64,000 nt of DNA from Hyphomicrobiales bacterium (GTDB taxonomy: Bacteria > Pseudomonadota > Alphaproteobacteria > Rhizobiales > Rhizobiaceae). The position numbers and the translations under genes are program-made. Shown here one piece after another: positions 34,699 to 43,678 of the stretch (positions within the stretch are counted from its first letter, which is position 1; every line of letters starts with the position of its first letter). A model generated the notes under the pieces. It was not told the origin of the DNA. It was given only the letters and a program-made list of their open reading frames with translations, and searched no databases. Location: positions 1-64,000 of the forward strand of contig UEIF01000056.1 in the NCBI GenBank assembly GCA_900468805.1. The letters run 5' to 3'.

Positions 34699-35913
34699 AT
34701 GAACGACACCGTCTCCATCGGAAGCTCACCGCGCAGGATCAGGCAAAACAACATTGTTGCGGCCCTGCAGACGATCTACAGCCATCGCCGCCTGAGCCGG
34801 GCCGATCTGGCGCGGAAGCTCGGCATGAACCGCTCGTCGTCTGGAGAAATCGTTGCCGAACTGACGGAAAGCGGCTTTGTTCAGGAGTCGGAGGAGAGCA
34901 GCAAGCAGCGCTTGGAGCAATCCCGTGCCGGCCGGCCGGGCATCATGCTCGAACTGGTTCCGGATGCGGCATTCTTCGTCGGCATCGAAATCGGCGTCGA
35001 GCATATATCTGCTGTTGTTGTGGACCTTTCCGCCGATGTCCGGGCCTGTCGCAGGCTGGCCTTCCACGCGCAGTCCTCGACGGTGGAGGAGGCCGTGGCA
35101 AGCGGCGTCGAGCTGATCGTCAGTGCCATGGCGAAAGACATGATCAAGCGCTGCAAGGGGCTTGGCATATCCGCGCCGGCGCATATCCGGCCCGACGGAA
35201 TTGTCACGCTTGCGCCGATCATCGGCTGGCGGGAGGTGCCATTGAAGGAGATCGGCCGGAGCGCCTTTCCGGCCGACGTGCCGATCTCGGTGGAAAACGA
35301 CGCCAACGCTTTCGCGATCGGTGACAGCTATCGTCACGGCGTTGCCGGTGTGACGCTCTTCCTGCTCATGGAGACCGGGGTCGGCGGCGGCATCATGATC
35401 GACGGAAAGCTGTTTCGTGGCGGTCACGGCCTTGCGGGTGAAATCGGCCATACCCTTGTGCCGGGAAGCGCCGGGCAGAAATTCGAGCAGTTGATCGGCC
35501 GCGAGGTATTGATCAGGCAGTACCGGGAAGCGACCGGTCGCGCCGACGTCGATTTGCAGGAGTTCCTCACTGACGTTCGCGATCGTGTTCCTGATGCCGT
35601 GAACATAGCGGAAAACTGGTCGCGGCATCTTGCCTATGCGCTGCTGCAGGCCTGTCGTCTGCTTGATCCGGATCGGATCGTGCTCGGGGGTTCCGTAGCG
35701 TCGCTCTATCCGATGGTGGCGGCCCGCGTGGCGGTCCACATGTCGGAGGGGCAGAACATTCCTTTTCCGACACCCGAGATCGTCGTCGATGGCGACGCGG
35801 AGTTCGGTTCCGCCTTCGGGGCGGCATGCATGCTGCACCAGCGTTTCCTCTCCCTCGAAAACGAGGAATTCGGTGGCGAAGACGCTGCGATACAACGAAC
35901 AACGACGATTTAG
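34699..35913 (+). CDS. ROK-family transcriptional regulator
   Basis: A 404-aa NagC/XylR-like repressor with an N-terminal winged helix (about 15-75, LSRADLARKLGMNRSSSGEIVAEL) and a ROK domain bearing the sugar-site motif METGVGGGIMIDGKLFRGGHGLAGEIGH. The zinc motif CxCGxxGC that normally follows is missing (PGSAGQKFEQ instead), so it may be structurally altered. ATG 34699 chosen over GTG 34693. It probably senses the ketose or its phosphate and controls both divergent operons. Confidence 0.88.
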   Translation: MNDTVSIGSSPRRIRQNNIVAALQTIYSHRRLSRADLARKLGMNRSSSGEIVAELTESGFVQESEESSKQRLEQSRAGRPGIMLELVPDAAFFVGIEIGVEHISAVVVDLSADVRACRRLAFHAQSSTVEEAVASGVELIVSAMAKDMIKRCKGLGISAPAHIRPDGIVTLAPIIGWREVPLKEIGRSAFPADVPISVENDANAFAIGDSYRHGVAGVTLFLLMETGVGGGIMIDGKLFRGGHGLAGEIGHTLVPGSAGQKFEQLIGREVLIRQYREATGRADVDLQEFLTDVRDRVPDAVNIAENWSRHLAYALLQACRLLDPDRIVLGGSVASLYPMVAARVAVHMSEGQNIPFPTPEIVVDGDAEFGSAFGAACMLHQRFLSLENEEFGGEDAAIQRTTTI

Positions 35914-35939
35914 CGAGACCTTTTGAAAGCGGGATTGCA

Positions 35940-36917
35940 ATGGCTTCAGTGCTGGCTCCGGACCATCTCGGTCCCACGGTTTGCGTCGGCGAGATTCTGG
36001 TGGAGATCGTTGCTACGACGGTCGGAAACGGGTTCCTTGAAGCCCAGCCGCTCGTCGGGCCGTTTGCCAGCGGAGCGCCGGCGATCTTCATCTCGCAATG
36101 CGGCCGGCTGGGCGGAGCGGCGGCCATGGTCGGAGCGGTCGGAAACGACGATTTCGGCCGCGTCAACATCGACCGCCTCAAACGTGACGGCGTCGATGTC
36201 TCGACCATTTCCGTCGACCCTGACTATCCGACCGGAAGCGCCTTCGTCCGCTACCGCAAGGACGGTTCGCGCGACTTCGTCTATAATATCGCGAGATCTG
36301 CGGCCGCGCGCTTCGGCTGGTCTCAAGGCGTCAGCGATCTCATCAGCCGCACCGGCCACCTTCATGTGATGGGATCGGCTTTGTCTGTTCCGAGCGCGCG
36401 CGAGGTGATCGACAAGGCGGTCGACATCGTGAAGGCACGGGGCGGCACGCTTTCGGTCGATCCCAACATCCGCAAGGAACTGAAACTCGACGAGGATACC
36501 GAGCGGCGATTTGCCAGGCTCGTTGCCGCCGCCGATCTTCTTCTGCCTTCAGGGGAAGAGCTTGAGCGGGCTGCCGGCGTCGCAGGCGAAGCCGAGGCGA
36601 TCCGCCGGCTGTTTCAAATCGGTGTGAGGGAGATCGTGCTGAAGCGTGGAGCGGGAGGCGCCACCTATTTCGGCGGGGACGGGGACCGCATCGACGCTCC
36701 CGCGTTTCTCGTGGAGGAGGTCGATCCCACCGGCGCCGGCGACTGCTTTGGCGGGGCGTACCTCACCTGCCGGCGTCTTGGAATGTCTCCAGGGGATGCG
36801 CTCACTTACGGTTCGGCGGCAGGTGCGCGCAATGTGACGATCCGTGGACCGATGGAGGGCGCTGGCACCCGTCAGGAACTCGATGCGTTCATCGCTGGAA
36901 CGGAAAGGCGTTCCTGA
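35940..36917 (+). CDS. PfkB-family sugar kinase, probable tagatose kinase
   Basis: A 325-aa ribokinase-family kinase with the N-terminal GG-containing sugar-binding segment, and the C-terminal anion hole and catalytic Asp in DPTGAGDCFGGAY. Next to a GatZ/KbaZ gene it matches the Agrobacterium pathway in which a PF00294 kinase phosphorylates D-tagatose at C-6. The start is the best family fit but has only a weak ribosome binding site. Its TGA overlaps the next ATG. Confidence 0.86.
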   Translation: MASVLAPDHLGPTVCVGEILVEIVATTVGNGFLEAQPLVGPFASGAPAIFISQCGRLGGAAAMVGAVGNDDFGRVNIDRLKRDGVDVSTISVDPDYPTGSAFVRYRKDGSRDFVYNIARSAAARFGWSQGVSDLISRTGHLHVMGSALSVPSAREVIDKAVDIVKARGGTLSVDPNIRKELKLDEDTERRFARLVAAADLLLPSGEELERAAGVAGEAEAIRRLFQIGVREIVLKRGAGGATYFGGDGDRIDAPAFLVEEVDPTGAGDCFGGAYLTCRRLGMSPGDALTYGSAAGARNVTIRGPMEGAGTRQELDAFIAGTERRS

Positions 36918-38191
36918 TGCAGATAGAACTGAGTAAACTGGCTGTCCTTAGGGCTCAGGGCCGTCCCACAGGCATCACCTCGGTCTGCTCAGCCCATCCG
37001 ATCGTGCTGCGCGCGGCTCTGCGCCATGGGCGTGATCATTCGAGCACGGTCCTGATTGAAGCCACCTGTAATCAGGTCAATCATCTGGGCGGCTATACCG
37101 GGATGACGCCTGCGGACTTTGCCACGCTCGTGCGCCGCATCGCCAATGAAGAGGGATGCCCGGAAAACCTCATCATGCTTGGCGGTGACCATCTCGGACC
37201 GAATCCCTGGCGGGACCGGGCGGCAGAAGAGGCCATGGCGGAAGCCGAGAGGATGGTGGCTACCTATGTCGATGCCGGATTCCGCAAAATCCATCTGGAT
37301 GCGTCGATGGGCTGCCTGGGCGAGCCCGCTGCATTGGACGATGAGACGACGGCCCACCGCGCCTCGCGGTTGGCCGCTGTCGCAGAGGCTTCGGCAAGGC
37401 AGGCAGGGGGCGCTATGCCGGTCTACGTGATCGGCACGGAGGTTCCTCCCCCCGGCGGGGCAGATCATGCTCTCACCACGATCGAACCGACCGCGGCTTC
37501 GGCGGCCAGGCAAACCATAGAGGTACATCGCCGTGTCTTCGCCGAGGCTGGCCTTGCGGGCGCCTTTGAGCGCGCTATCGGCCTGGTGGTGCAGCCCGGC
37601 GTCGAGTTCGGCAACCACAATGTCATCCGGTACGACCGCAGCAAGATCGACGCGTTGAAACAGGTGCTCGAGGACGAGCCGCAATTCGTGTTCGAAGCGC
37701 ATTCCACCGACTATCAGGGCGCGGATCCGCTGACGGCCCTGGTCGAAGACGGGTTTCCCATTCTCAAGGTCGGGCCGGAGTTGACCTTCGTGCTGCGCGA
37801 GGCGCTTTACGGGCTGGACCTGATCGCCTCTGATCTCGTGCCTGATTATGGCGAGCGTCCGCTCTACGCGGCGATGGAGGCTTTGATGCTGGCACATCGG
37901 GAGAACTGGAGCCGTCACTATCACGGCACGGTGGAAGAGCAGCGCTGGCTTCGGCATTATTCGCTGTCCGATCGCATCCGATACTACTGGGCGTCTAGAG
38001 AAGCTCAATCCGCCGTCGCACGCCTTTGCGACGCGCTTGCCGGAAAATCCGTGCCGCTTCCGTTGATCTGGCAGCACATGCCGGCTGCCCAACAGTTTTC
38101 CGACACGCCGCTGAATCCGGAAGAGGTTCTGATCTGGCGGGTGACGAAGAGCCTTGCCGAATATCATGCAGCATGCGGCGCAGGCAGATAG
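36917..38191 (+). CDS. GatZ/KbaZ family protein, probable D-tagatose-6-phosphate 4-epimerase
   Basis: A 424-aa member of PF08013. Typical sequence: GITSVCSAHPIVLRAAL near the start, LIEATCNQVNHLGGYTGMTP, LGGDHLGPNPW and FEAHSTDYQ. E. coli GatZ/KbaZ were called aldolase subunits, but an Agrobacterium member was shown to epimerise D-tagatose 6-phosphate to D-fructose 6-phosphate. No GatY/KbaY aldolase lies nearby, which favours the epimerase role here. Confidence 0.87.
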   Translation: MQIELSKLAVLRAQGRPTGITSVCSAHPIVLRAALRHGRDHSSTVLIEATCNQVNHLGGYTGMTPADFATLVRRIANEEGCPENLIMLGGDHLGPNPWRDRAAEEAMAEAERMVATYVDAGFRKIHLDASMGCLGEPAALDDETTAHRASRLAAVAEASARQAGGAMPVYVIGTEVPPPGGADHALTTIEPTAASAARQTIEVHRRVFAEAGLAGAFERAIGLVVQPGVEFGNHNVIRYDRSKIDALKQVLEDEPQFVFEAHSTDYQGADPLTALVEDGFPILKVGPELTFVLREALYGLDLIASDLVPDYGERPLYAAMEALMLAHRENWSRHYHGTVEEQRWLRHYSLSDRIRYYWASREAQSAVARLCDALAGKSVPLPLIWQHMPAAQQFSDTPLNPEEVLIWRVTKSLAEYHAACGAGR

Positions 38192-38215
38192 CGCCGCTCA
38201 ACCGAGGAGGAAAGA

Positions 38216-38941
38216 ATGAACGAGTTGAAAGGGAAGGTTGCCGCAATCACCGGCGCGGCGTCGGGTATCGGAATGGCGTCGACGGAGGCGATGATCGCAG
38301 CGGGCGCCACGGTCGTTCTCGTTGATCGCGACGAGAAGGCGCTGCAGTCGGCGTGCGAACGCCTTGGGGAAAGGGCCATACCTCTCGCTTTGGACCTGCT
38401 GGATCCTCAAGCATGCGCTAAGCTTCTTGACCGCGTGTTGTCGAAGGTTGGGCAGCTCGACATTCTGCATGCCAATGCCGGCACCTATATCGGCGGGGAT
38501 CTCGCAGATGCCGATCTGGACGCCATCGACAGGATGCTGAACCTGAACGTCAATGTCGTCATCAAGAATGTCCGGACCATCATTCCGCACATGATCGAAC
38601 GTGGGACCGGCGACATCATCGTCACGAGCTCGGTCGCCGGCCACGCGCCCGTTCCGTGGGAGCCCGTCTATTCGCCTTCGAAATGGGCGATGCATTGCTT
38701 CGTCCAGACGATGCGCCGGCAGCTTCTGAAGAGCGGCATTCGTGTCGGTTCGGTTTCGCCGGGACCAGTCATCAGCGCATTGCTTGCCGACTGGCCGGAG
38801 GAGAACCTGCGCAAGGCGAAGGAGGCCGGTGCCCTGATCGAACCCAAGGAGGTTGCGGACGCCATCATGTTCATGCTGACGCGCCCCCGCAACGTGACGA
38901 TCCGCGACATCGTCGTTCTTCCAAGCGCATTCGACATCTGA
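38216..38941 (+). CDS. Short-chain polyol dehydrogenase, ribitol 2-dehydrogenase-like
   Basis: A 241-aa SDR: TGAASGIGMAS motif, NAG at about 90, Ser in VTSSVAGHAP and the active-site YSPSK. The end lacks the common DGG segment and resembles ribitol-type dehydrogenases. Strong AGGAGGAAAGA site before ATG 38216, 24 bases after the GatZ gene. Probably oxidises a polyol to a ketose for this pathway. Confidence 0.85.
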   Translation: MNELKGKVAAITGAASGIGMASTEAMIAAGATVVLVDRDEKALQSACERLGERAIPLALDLLDPQACAKLLDRVLSKVGQLDILHANAGTYIGGDLADADLDAIDRMLNLNVNVVIKNVRTIIPHMIERGTGDIIVTSSVAGHAPVPWEPVYSPSKWAMHCFVQTMRRQLLKSGIRVGSVSPGPVISALLADWPEENLRKAKEAGALIEPKEVADAIMFMLTRPRNVTIRDIVVLPSAFDI

Positions 38942-38952
38942 GGAGCCGAACC

Positions 38953-39726
38953 ATGAGCTATCAGGAAAAATTCCGCCTTGACGGTGAGCGCGCCGTCGTC
39001 ACCGGTGGCGGAAGGGCCATCGGACTTTGCTGCGCCCACGCGCTCGCCGAAGCTGGCGCCGCCGTCGTCGTCATCGAGCGCAATGAATCCGACGCCGAGC
39101 AGGCTCTGGCGCTTAAGGACAAGGGATATGACGTCGAGCTGCGTCTTGGTGACGTGACCGATTCCGCCCGGATGGAGGCGATCGCCAATGAACTCGCCGC
39201 CAGCGGCCTCCCAGCGACGATCCTAGTGAACAATGCGGGCATCGGCCAGAACGGGATTGCGGCAGAGGACGTCACGGACGCCGATTGGCTGCGGATGATG
39301 AATGTCAACGTCAATGGCGTATTCTGGTGCTCGCGCTCCTTCGGCCGCCATATGGTGGCGATGAAACGCGGTGCAATCGTCAATCTCGGCTCGATGTCCG
39401 GCATCATCTGCAATCGGCCACAGCCGCAGACGGCTTATAACGTCTCGAAAGCTGCCGTTCACCACCTTACCCGTTCCATGGCCGCTGAATGGGCTCAGCA
39501 CGGTGTGAGGATCAATGCGGTTGCCCCGACCTATATCGAGACGCCGATGGTCGCGGCCGTCGAAGCCAATCGCGAGCGGATTCCAATCTGGCTTGCCGAT
39601 ACGCCCATGGGGCGAATGGGCACGCCGGAAGAGGTCGCAAGCGCGGTTCTCTTCCTTGCATCCGGTGCAGCGAGTTTGATGACGGGAGCAATCGTCAACG
39701 TTGATGCAGGATTCACCTGCTGGTAA
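38953..39726 (+). CDS. Short-chain polyol dehydrogenase, galactitol 2-dehydrogenase-like
   Basis: A 257-aa SDR. NAD motif TGGGRAIGLC, NNAG, Ser in LGSMSG and YNVSK. The combination VNGVFWCSRSFGRHMV, NLGSMSGIICNRPQ and a C-terminal Trp is characteristic of Rhodobacter galactitol 2-dehydrogenase and close relatives. Starts 11 bases after the previous gene behind AGGAG. Closes the catabolic operon. Confidence 0.87.
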   Translation: MSYQEKFRLDGERAVVTGGGRAIGLCCAHALAEAGAAVVVIERNESDAEQALALKDKGYDVELRLGDVTDSARMEAIANELAASGLPATILVNNAGIGQNGIAAEDVTDADWLRMMNVNVNGVFWCSRSFGRHMVAMKRGAIVNLGSMSGIICNRPQPQTAYNVSKAAVHHLTRSMAAEWAQHGVRINAVAPTYIETPMVAAVEANRERIPIWLADTPMGRMGTPEEVASAVLFLASGAASLMTGAIVNVDAGFTCW

Positions 39727-39815
39727 TCCGGCTTCGAATGAGAGTCTCAAGGCGCCGGCGATCCTGCTGACGCCTCACTTCCTTCCGCCAGCCTGCCCAT
39801 CTGCACGGTGGCTCG

Positions 39816-40301
39816 TCAGCTTTTGGCCGGATCATCCTTCACGGCATCAGCAAATTTCCGCATCAGGCGAACCAGATTGTCCAGATCCTCGGGATCCCAG
39901 CTCTTGAATATCTCGATCCCGATCCTCTCGCGTGCAGCATCGACACGATCCGTCATCGATTTGCCCTTCGCGGTGACGACCGCTTCGCTGACGCGCCGGT
40001 CCGTTGCGCTCGGCCGACGCTGAATGAGGCCGAGGCTCTCGAGCTTGGCGACCTGGCGGCTGACCGTCGTGTAGTCCCGACCAGCGCGGTCAGCCAGATC
40101 GACCACGCCGATCGGCCCCAATCTTTCAATGCCCACCAGCAAGGGGAAGAGGGCGCGGTCGAGCGAAATTCCTGCCTCTCTGACCATGGCCTCATCCCGT
40201 TGGGGCCGGTTCATGACACTGACGATCTCGAGCAGCGATCCATGAAGCTCATGGATACGGGCTGAGATATGTGTATTTTGCACATTTTTCATTGACGGCA
40301 T
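39816..40301 (-). CDS. MarR-family transcriptional regulator
   Basis: A 161-aa winged-helix regulator. The DNA-binding core is LGPIGVVDLADRAGRDYTTVSRQVAKLESLGLIQRRPSATDRR at about 65-110, with the Asp-Arg-Arg wing tip. ATG 40301 follows AGGAG at 8 bases; a second in-frame ATG is at 40292. Divergent from the FAD monooxygenase, with two matching 13-bp sites covering the shared promoter and its own first codons. Confidence 0.9.
   Translation of the reverse strand: MPSMKNVQNTHISARIHELHGSLLEIVSVMNRPQRDEAMVREAGISLDRALFPLLVGIERLGPIGVVDLADRAGRDYTTVSRQVAKLESLGLIQRRPSATDRRVSEAVVTAKGKSMTDRVDAARERIGIEIFKSWDPEDLDNLVRLMRKFADAVKDDPAKS
40269..40285. promoter_or_regulatory. Predicted MarR operator 1, inside the marR-like gene start
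   Basis: ATGTGTATTTTGCACAT is a palindrome (ATGTG-N7-CACAT) overlapping codons 6-11 of the MarR gene. Its 13-bp core matches the reverse complement of the site at 40319-40331 in 12 positions. Confidence 0.68.
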
Positions 40302-40318
40302 TCCGGATCTCCTGTTAT

Positions 40319-40331
40319 GTGCATAATACAC
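40319..40331. promoter_or_regulatory. Predicted MarR operator 2, in the intergenic region
   Basis: GTGCATAATACAC, reverse complement GTGTATTATGCAC, lies between the divergent MarR and monooxygenase genes, 21 bases before the monooxygenase start. It repeats site 1 with one mismatch, in opposite orientation. Confidence 0.7.
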
Positions 40332-40351
40332 GCAAACGAGGAGCAACAGCA

Positions 40352-41866
40352 ATGACCGAAGATGACGCAATCGATGTATTGATCTGTGGCGCCGGCGCAG
40401 CCGGCCTGACGCTGGCGATCGATCTCGCCCGGCGGGGTGTATCCTTCCGGCTGATCGAGAAGATGAATGATCCGTTCGGCGGTTCGCGCGGTAAGGGCAT
40501 CCAGCCGCGAACCATGGAAGTCTTTGAGGACCTCGGTATTGTCGACAGGATTGCCGCCTCGGGCGCCTTCTATCCACGCCAGCGCGAATATCATGGCGAC
40601 GGTAGCGTAAAGGACGGCGCGCTTTTCGAGGCCGGTGACCCAATCCCGTCGGAACCCTATGGCGCGCCTCTGCTCGTGCCTCAATTTCTGACGGAGGGAG
40701 CGATGCGGGAGCGCCTTGCCGAACTCGGCCACGCTCCGGAATTCGGCTGCGCGTTGATCGCCTTCAAACAGGACGGGCAGGATGTAACCGCAAGGCTTGC
40801 CAATGGCAGTGAAGAGCAGACTATCCGCGCACGCTATCTCGTCGGCACCGATGGTGGCCGGAGCTTTGTGCGCCAGGCGCTCGCCGTCGGTTTTCCCGGA
40901 AAGACGCTCGGCGTTCGCGCCATTGTTGCCGACGTGACCCTGACAGGCCTCAGCCGCGATGTCTGGCATCGCTTCAACGAGGGGTCGATGGAGATGCAGA
41001 TATCCTTTTGTCCCTTGGCCGAAACAGGATTTTTCCAGCTGCAGGGACCGGTGCCTCTGGAAGGCGACATAGACCTGTCGGCTGAAGGACTTTCTGCGCT
41101 CACTGCCGAACGCACCGGCTGCACGGATATCGTCATCCAGTCTGTCTCCTGGGCATCGGCATTCAACATGAATGCCCGGCTTGCCGACAGCTATCGTGTC
41201 GGCCGCGTCTTTCTCGCCGGGGACGCCGCCCATACCCATCCGCCGACGGGCGGCCAGGGTCTGAACACCAGCGTTCAGGACGCCTACAACCTCGGCTGGA
41301 AGCTGGCGGCCGTCCTGTCAGGTGTTCCGGAGGCGCTTCTCGATAGCTATGAGGAAGAGCGCCGCCCGATCGCGGCAAGCATGCTGGGACTTGCTGTCAG
41401 ACTGCTCGAAGACATGAAGCGTGGCGAAATTCGGCGTGGCCGCGAGGTTCGGCAACTGGACATCGCCTATCTCGGCTCGAGCCTGTCGCTCGAAGAACCC
41501 AAGCGTCAGGCTCGCGTCCTTGCCGGCAGCCGCGCTCCCGATGCGCTGTTAAAGGGCGCCGCAGGGCAACCCGCGCGGCTGTTCGATCTCTTTAAAGGTC
41601 CCCATTGGACGCTGCTGGGATTTGATATGGAAACGGCTGGCGTCCAGCCGCGCAAGGGATTGCATATTCATACCATCGGGCAAGGCGGCAACCTCATCGA
41701 CAGCGAGAACCAATTCCGCGAGACCTACGAGCCGGCGCCTGGCGACTGGATCCTCGTCCGCCCGGATGGTTATGTCGGTGCGGTGGTCTCGCAGGGCAAA
41801 CTGCCAGCATTGGAAACTTATCTTCATGATGTCGGACTGCGAGCAGGGGCGGTAGCCAGGCGATGA
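40352..41866 (+). CDS. FAD-dependent aromatic monooxygenase (PheA/TfdB/MhpA type)
   Basis: A 504-aa flavoprotein hydroxylase: FAD motif ICGAGAAGLTLAIDLARRG at residues 9-30, the central GTDGGRSFVRQAL signature, and the second FAD motif LAGDAAHTHPPTGGQGLNTSVQDAYNLGWKL near residue 290, then a thioredoxin-like C-terminal domain. Probably hydroxylates a phenolic or polyketide-like substrate with NAD(P)H and oxygen. ATG 40352 follows GAGGAG. The divergent MarR protein is the likely repressor. Confidence 0.9.
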   Translation: MTEDDAIDVLICGAGAAGLTLAIDLARRGVSFRLIEKMNDPFGGSRGKGIQPRTMEVFEDLGIVDRIAASGAFYPRQREYHGDGSVKDGALFEAGDPIPSEPYGAPLLVPQFLTEGAMRERLAELGHAPEFGCALIAFKQDGQDVTARLANGSEEQTIRARYLVGTDGGRSFVRQALAVGFPGKTLGVRAIVADVTLTGLSRDVWHRFNEGSMEMQISFCPLAETGFFQLQGPVPLEGDIDLSAEGLSALTAERTGCTDIVIQSVSWASAFNMNARLADSYRVGRVFLAGDAAHTHPPTGGQGLNTSVQDAYNLGWKLAAVLSGVPEALLDSYEEERRPIAASMLGLAVRLLEDMKRGEIRRGREVRQLDIAYLGSSLSLEEPKRQARVLAGSRAPDALLKGAAGQPARLFDLFKGPHWTLLGFDMETAGVQPRKGLHIHTIGQGGNLIDSENQFRETYEPAPGDWILVRPDGYVGAVVSQGKLPALETYLHDVGLRAGAVARR

Positions 41867-42057
41867 AAATGCTTCCGCGGCATCGCTTGCTCAACGGAAG
41901 CAAAAATATTTATGGCGCGGAATCTTCAAAGCTTTTCAGTAGCGCGGCGCTATGATTGTGATGACGATGGGCGTTCGACGACGGTTGAGCACCAGAGCAA
42001 TGACAGCCTCACGCTTCCGCCGTCCGCGGCCGGTATGACGCAATCACGGATCACCTA

Positions 42058-43611
42058 ATGCCGAAATTCCTGTTCACTTCGATATTCTCACGTTTCAACT
42101 GCGTTATCAGCCTTCGCCTGCTCGCACTTTCGCTCGGATTTCTGATCGCCGTTGCCTCGGGTCATGCCGAGGATGTACTGCGCATTCCCTATTCGTCGGA
42201 TATAGGCACTCTGGATCCCGACAACGGTTTTGAGGTTGCCGGATTGACTGCGCTGGATAGCGTCTATGAGGGGCTGGTCAAATATGAGACCGGCTCGACG
42301 AAGATCGTGGGGTCGCTGGCCAAGAACTGGGAGATATCGGGAGACGGGCTGGTCTATACGTTCCACCTCGTAAACGGTGTCAGGTTTCATGACGACACAG
42401 CCCTGAATGCAGATGCGGTGGTCACCTCGTTCAAGCGGCGCCGCGACGGCGGATTTGTGCAGAATTACACACTCGCCAACATGGCGGATATCGCAGCACC
42501 TGATGGTTCCACCGTCGTCATCACGCTGCACCATGCGCAACCCTCCTTTATGGACAGTCTTGCAAGCCCGTGGGGGCCGAAGATCATCAGCCCGACGGCA
42601 CTTTCCGACCACGCCGGGGGCGACCGTGCGACGGCATGGCTTACCGATCATGCGGTTGGAACTGGGCCGTTCAAGCTCGCCGAATTCAAGCGCGGCGAAC
42701 GTTATGTGCTCGAACGTAATGAAGATTATTGGGGCGCCAAACCGTCTTTCGGCAAGGTCGAGCTTCCTGTCATCCCCGATATCGGCCAGCAAATTCTGAA
42801 ATTGAAGGCCGGCGAAATCGATGGCGTTCCGGCCAATTTCCCGTTTGCGCAGCTCGGCAATCTGCCGGCCGATCTGGAAATAACGTCGGCTCCCAGCATG
42901 ACACAATACGAGGCCTTCATTAGGCCGGGGTCGCCGCTTGACGATGCCGAAGTTCGCAAGGCGGTTCTAACCGCAATCAACCCGATTCTGTGGGCGAGCG
43001 ACGCCTTCGGACAATATGCTCATGTCTCGAAATCGCTCTATCCAAACGTCATGCTGGATCCAGGCCAACCAGTGCAGTTTCCGACGGATTTGGAGGCTGC
43101 AAAATCTGCCATCGCCAAGCGCGGACCGGTCACCATCAGCATCGGGCTCTACAGCGCCAATCCCAGTTATGGACGTATCGCCGACCTGATGATCGCTGAG
43201 CTATCGCTGATCGGCGTCCAGGCGACGTCACACATCATGCCGCCGGGCGCGGCCTACGCCATGAAGGGCGATCCCGCCGCCCCCGACATGCTGCTGATCA
43301 TTGCTTCTCCCGATGCGGCTCATCCCGACAATCAGGCAAAGGCCTTTTTCACCAAAGATGCGCCGCTGAACCTCTATGGAAGCGCTCTTCCGGAAGCCGA
43401 TGCCGTCGTCGCCGAAGGTGCTTCCACCGCGGACATCGCTACGCGAAACGCGCTTTATGAGAAGGCCGGGAAAATGTATTTCGATGCGGGCTATTTCATC
43501 CCGTTGGTCGATGTCGACGACGTGGTCGTCCATCGCAGAGGGCTGAAGGATCTGGGGCTTCGTCCGGTTTTCCCGAGGGGCAGCATCGACTTTTCCAGTG
43601 TGAGGCGCTGA
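42058..43611 (+). CDS. Peptide/nickel-type ABC substrate-binding protein
   Basis: A 517-aa family 5 binding protein. N-terminal export signal of about 37 residues ending SGHAED, then the family start LRIPYSSDIGTLDPDNG and the conserved LAKNWEISGDGLVYTFHLVNGVRFHD. It leads the importer operon. The ligand could be a peptide, opine, or metal chelate; nothing here decides it. The ribosome binding site is weak. Confidence 0.9.
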   Translation: MPKFLFTSIFSRFNCVISLRLLALSLGFLIAVASGHAEDVLRIPYSSDIGTLDPDNGFEVAGLTALDSVYEGLVKYETGSTKIVGSLAKNWEISGDGLVYTFHLVNGVRFHDDTALNADAVVTSFKRRRDGGFVQNYTLANMADIAAPDGSTVVITLHHAQPSFMDSLASPWGPKIISPTALSDHAGGDRATAWLTDHAVGTGPFKLAEFKRGERYVLERNEDYWGAKPSFGKVELPVIPDIGQQILKLKAGEIDGVPANFPFAQLGNLPADLEITSAPSMTQYEAFIRPGSPLDDAEVRKAVLTAINPILWASDAFGQYAHVSKSLYPNVMLDPGQPVQFPTDLEAAKSAIAKRGPVTISIGLYSANPSYGRIADLMIAELSLIGVQATSHIMPPGAAYAMKGDPAAPDMLLIIASPDAAHPDNQAKAFFTKDAPLNLYGSALPEADAVVAEGASTADIATRNALYEKAGKMYFDAGYFIPLVDVDDVVVHRRGLKDLGLRPVFPRGSIDFSSVRR

Positions 43612-43678
43612 TGGCTGAGCAGGCGGCTTCCGGCGGGGTTTATGGCTGTAACTCGACCTTTGAGGAGTTGCAGAGGCT

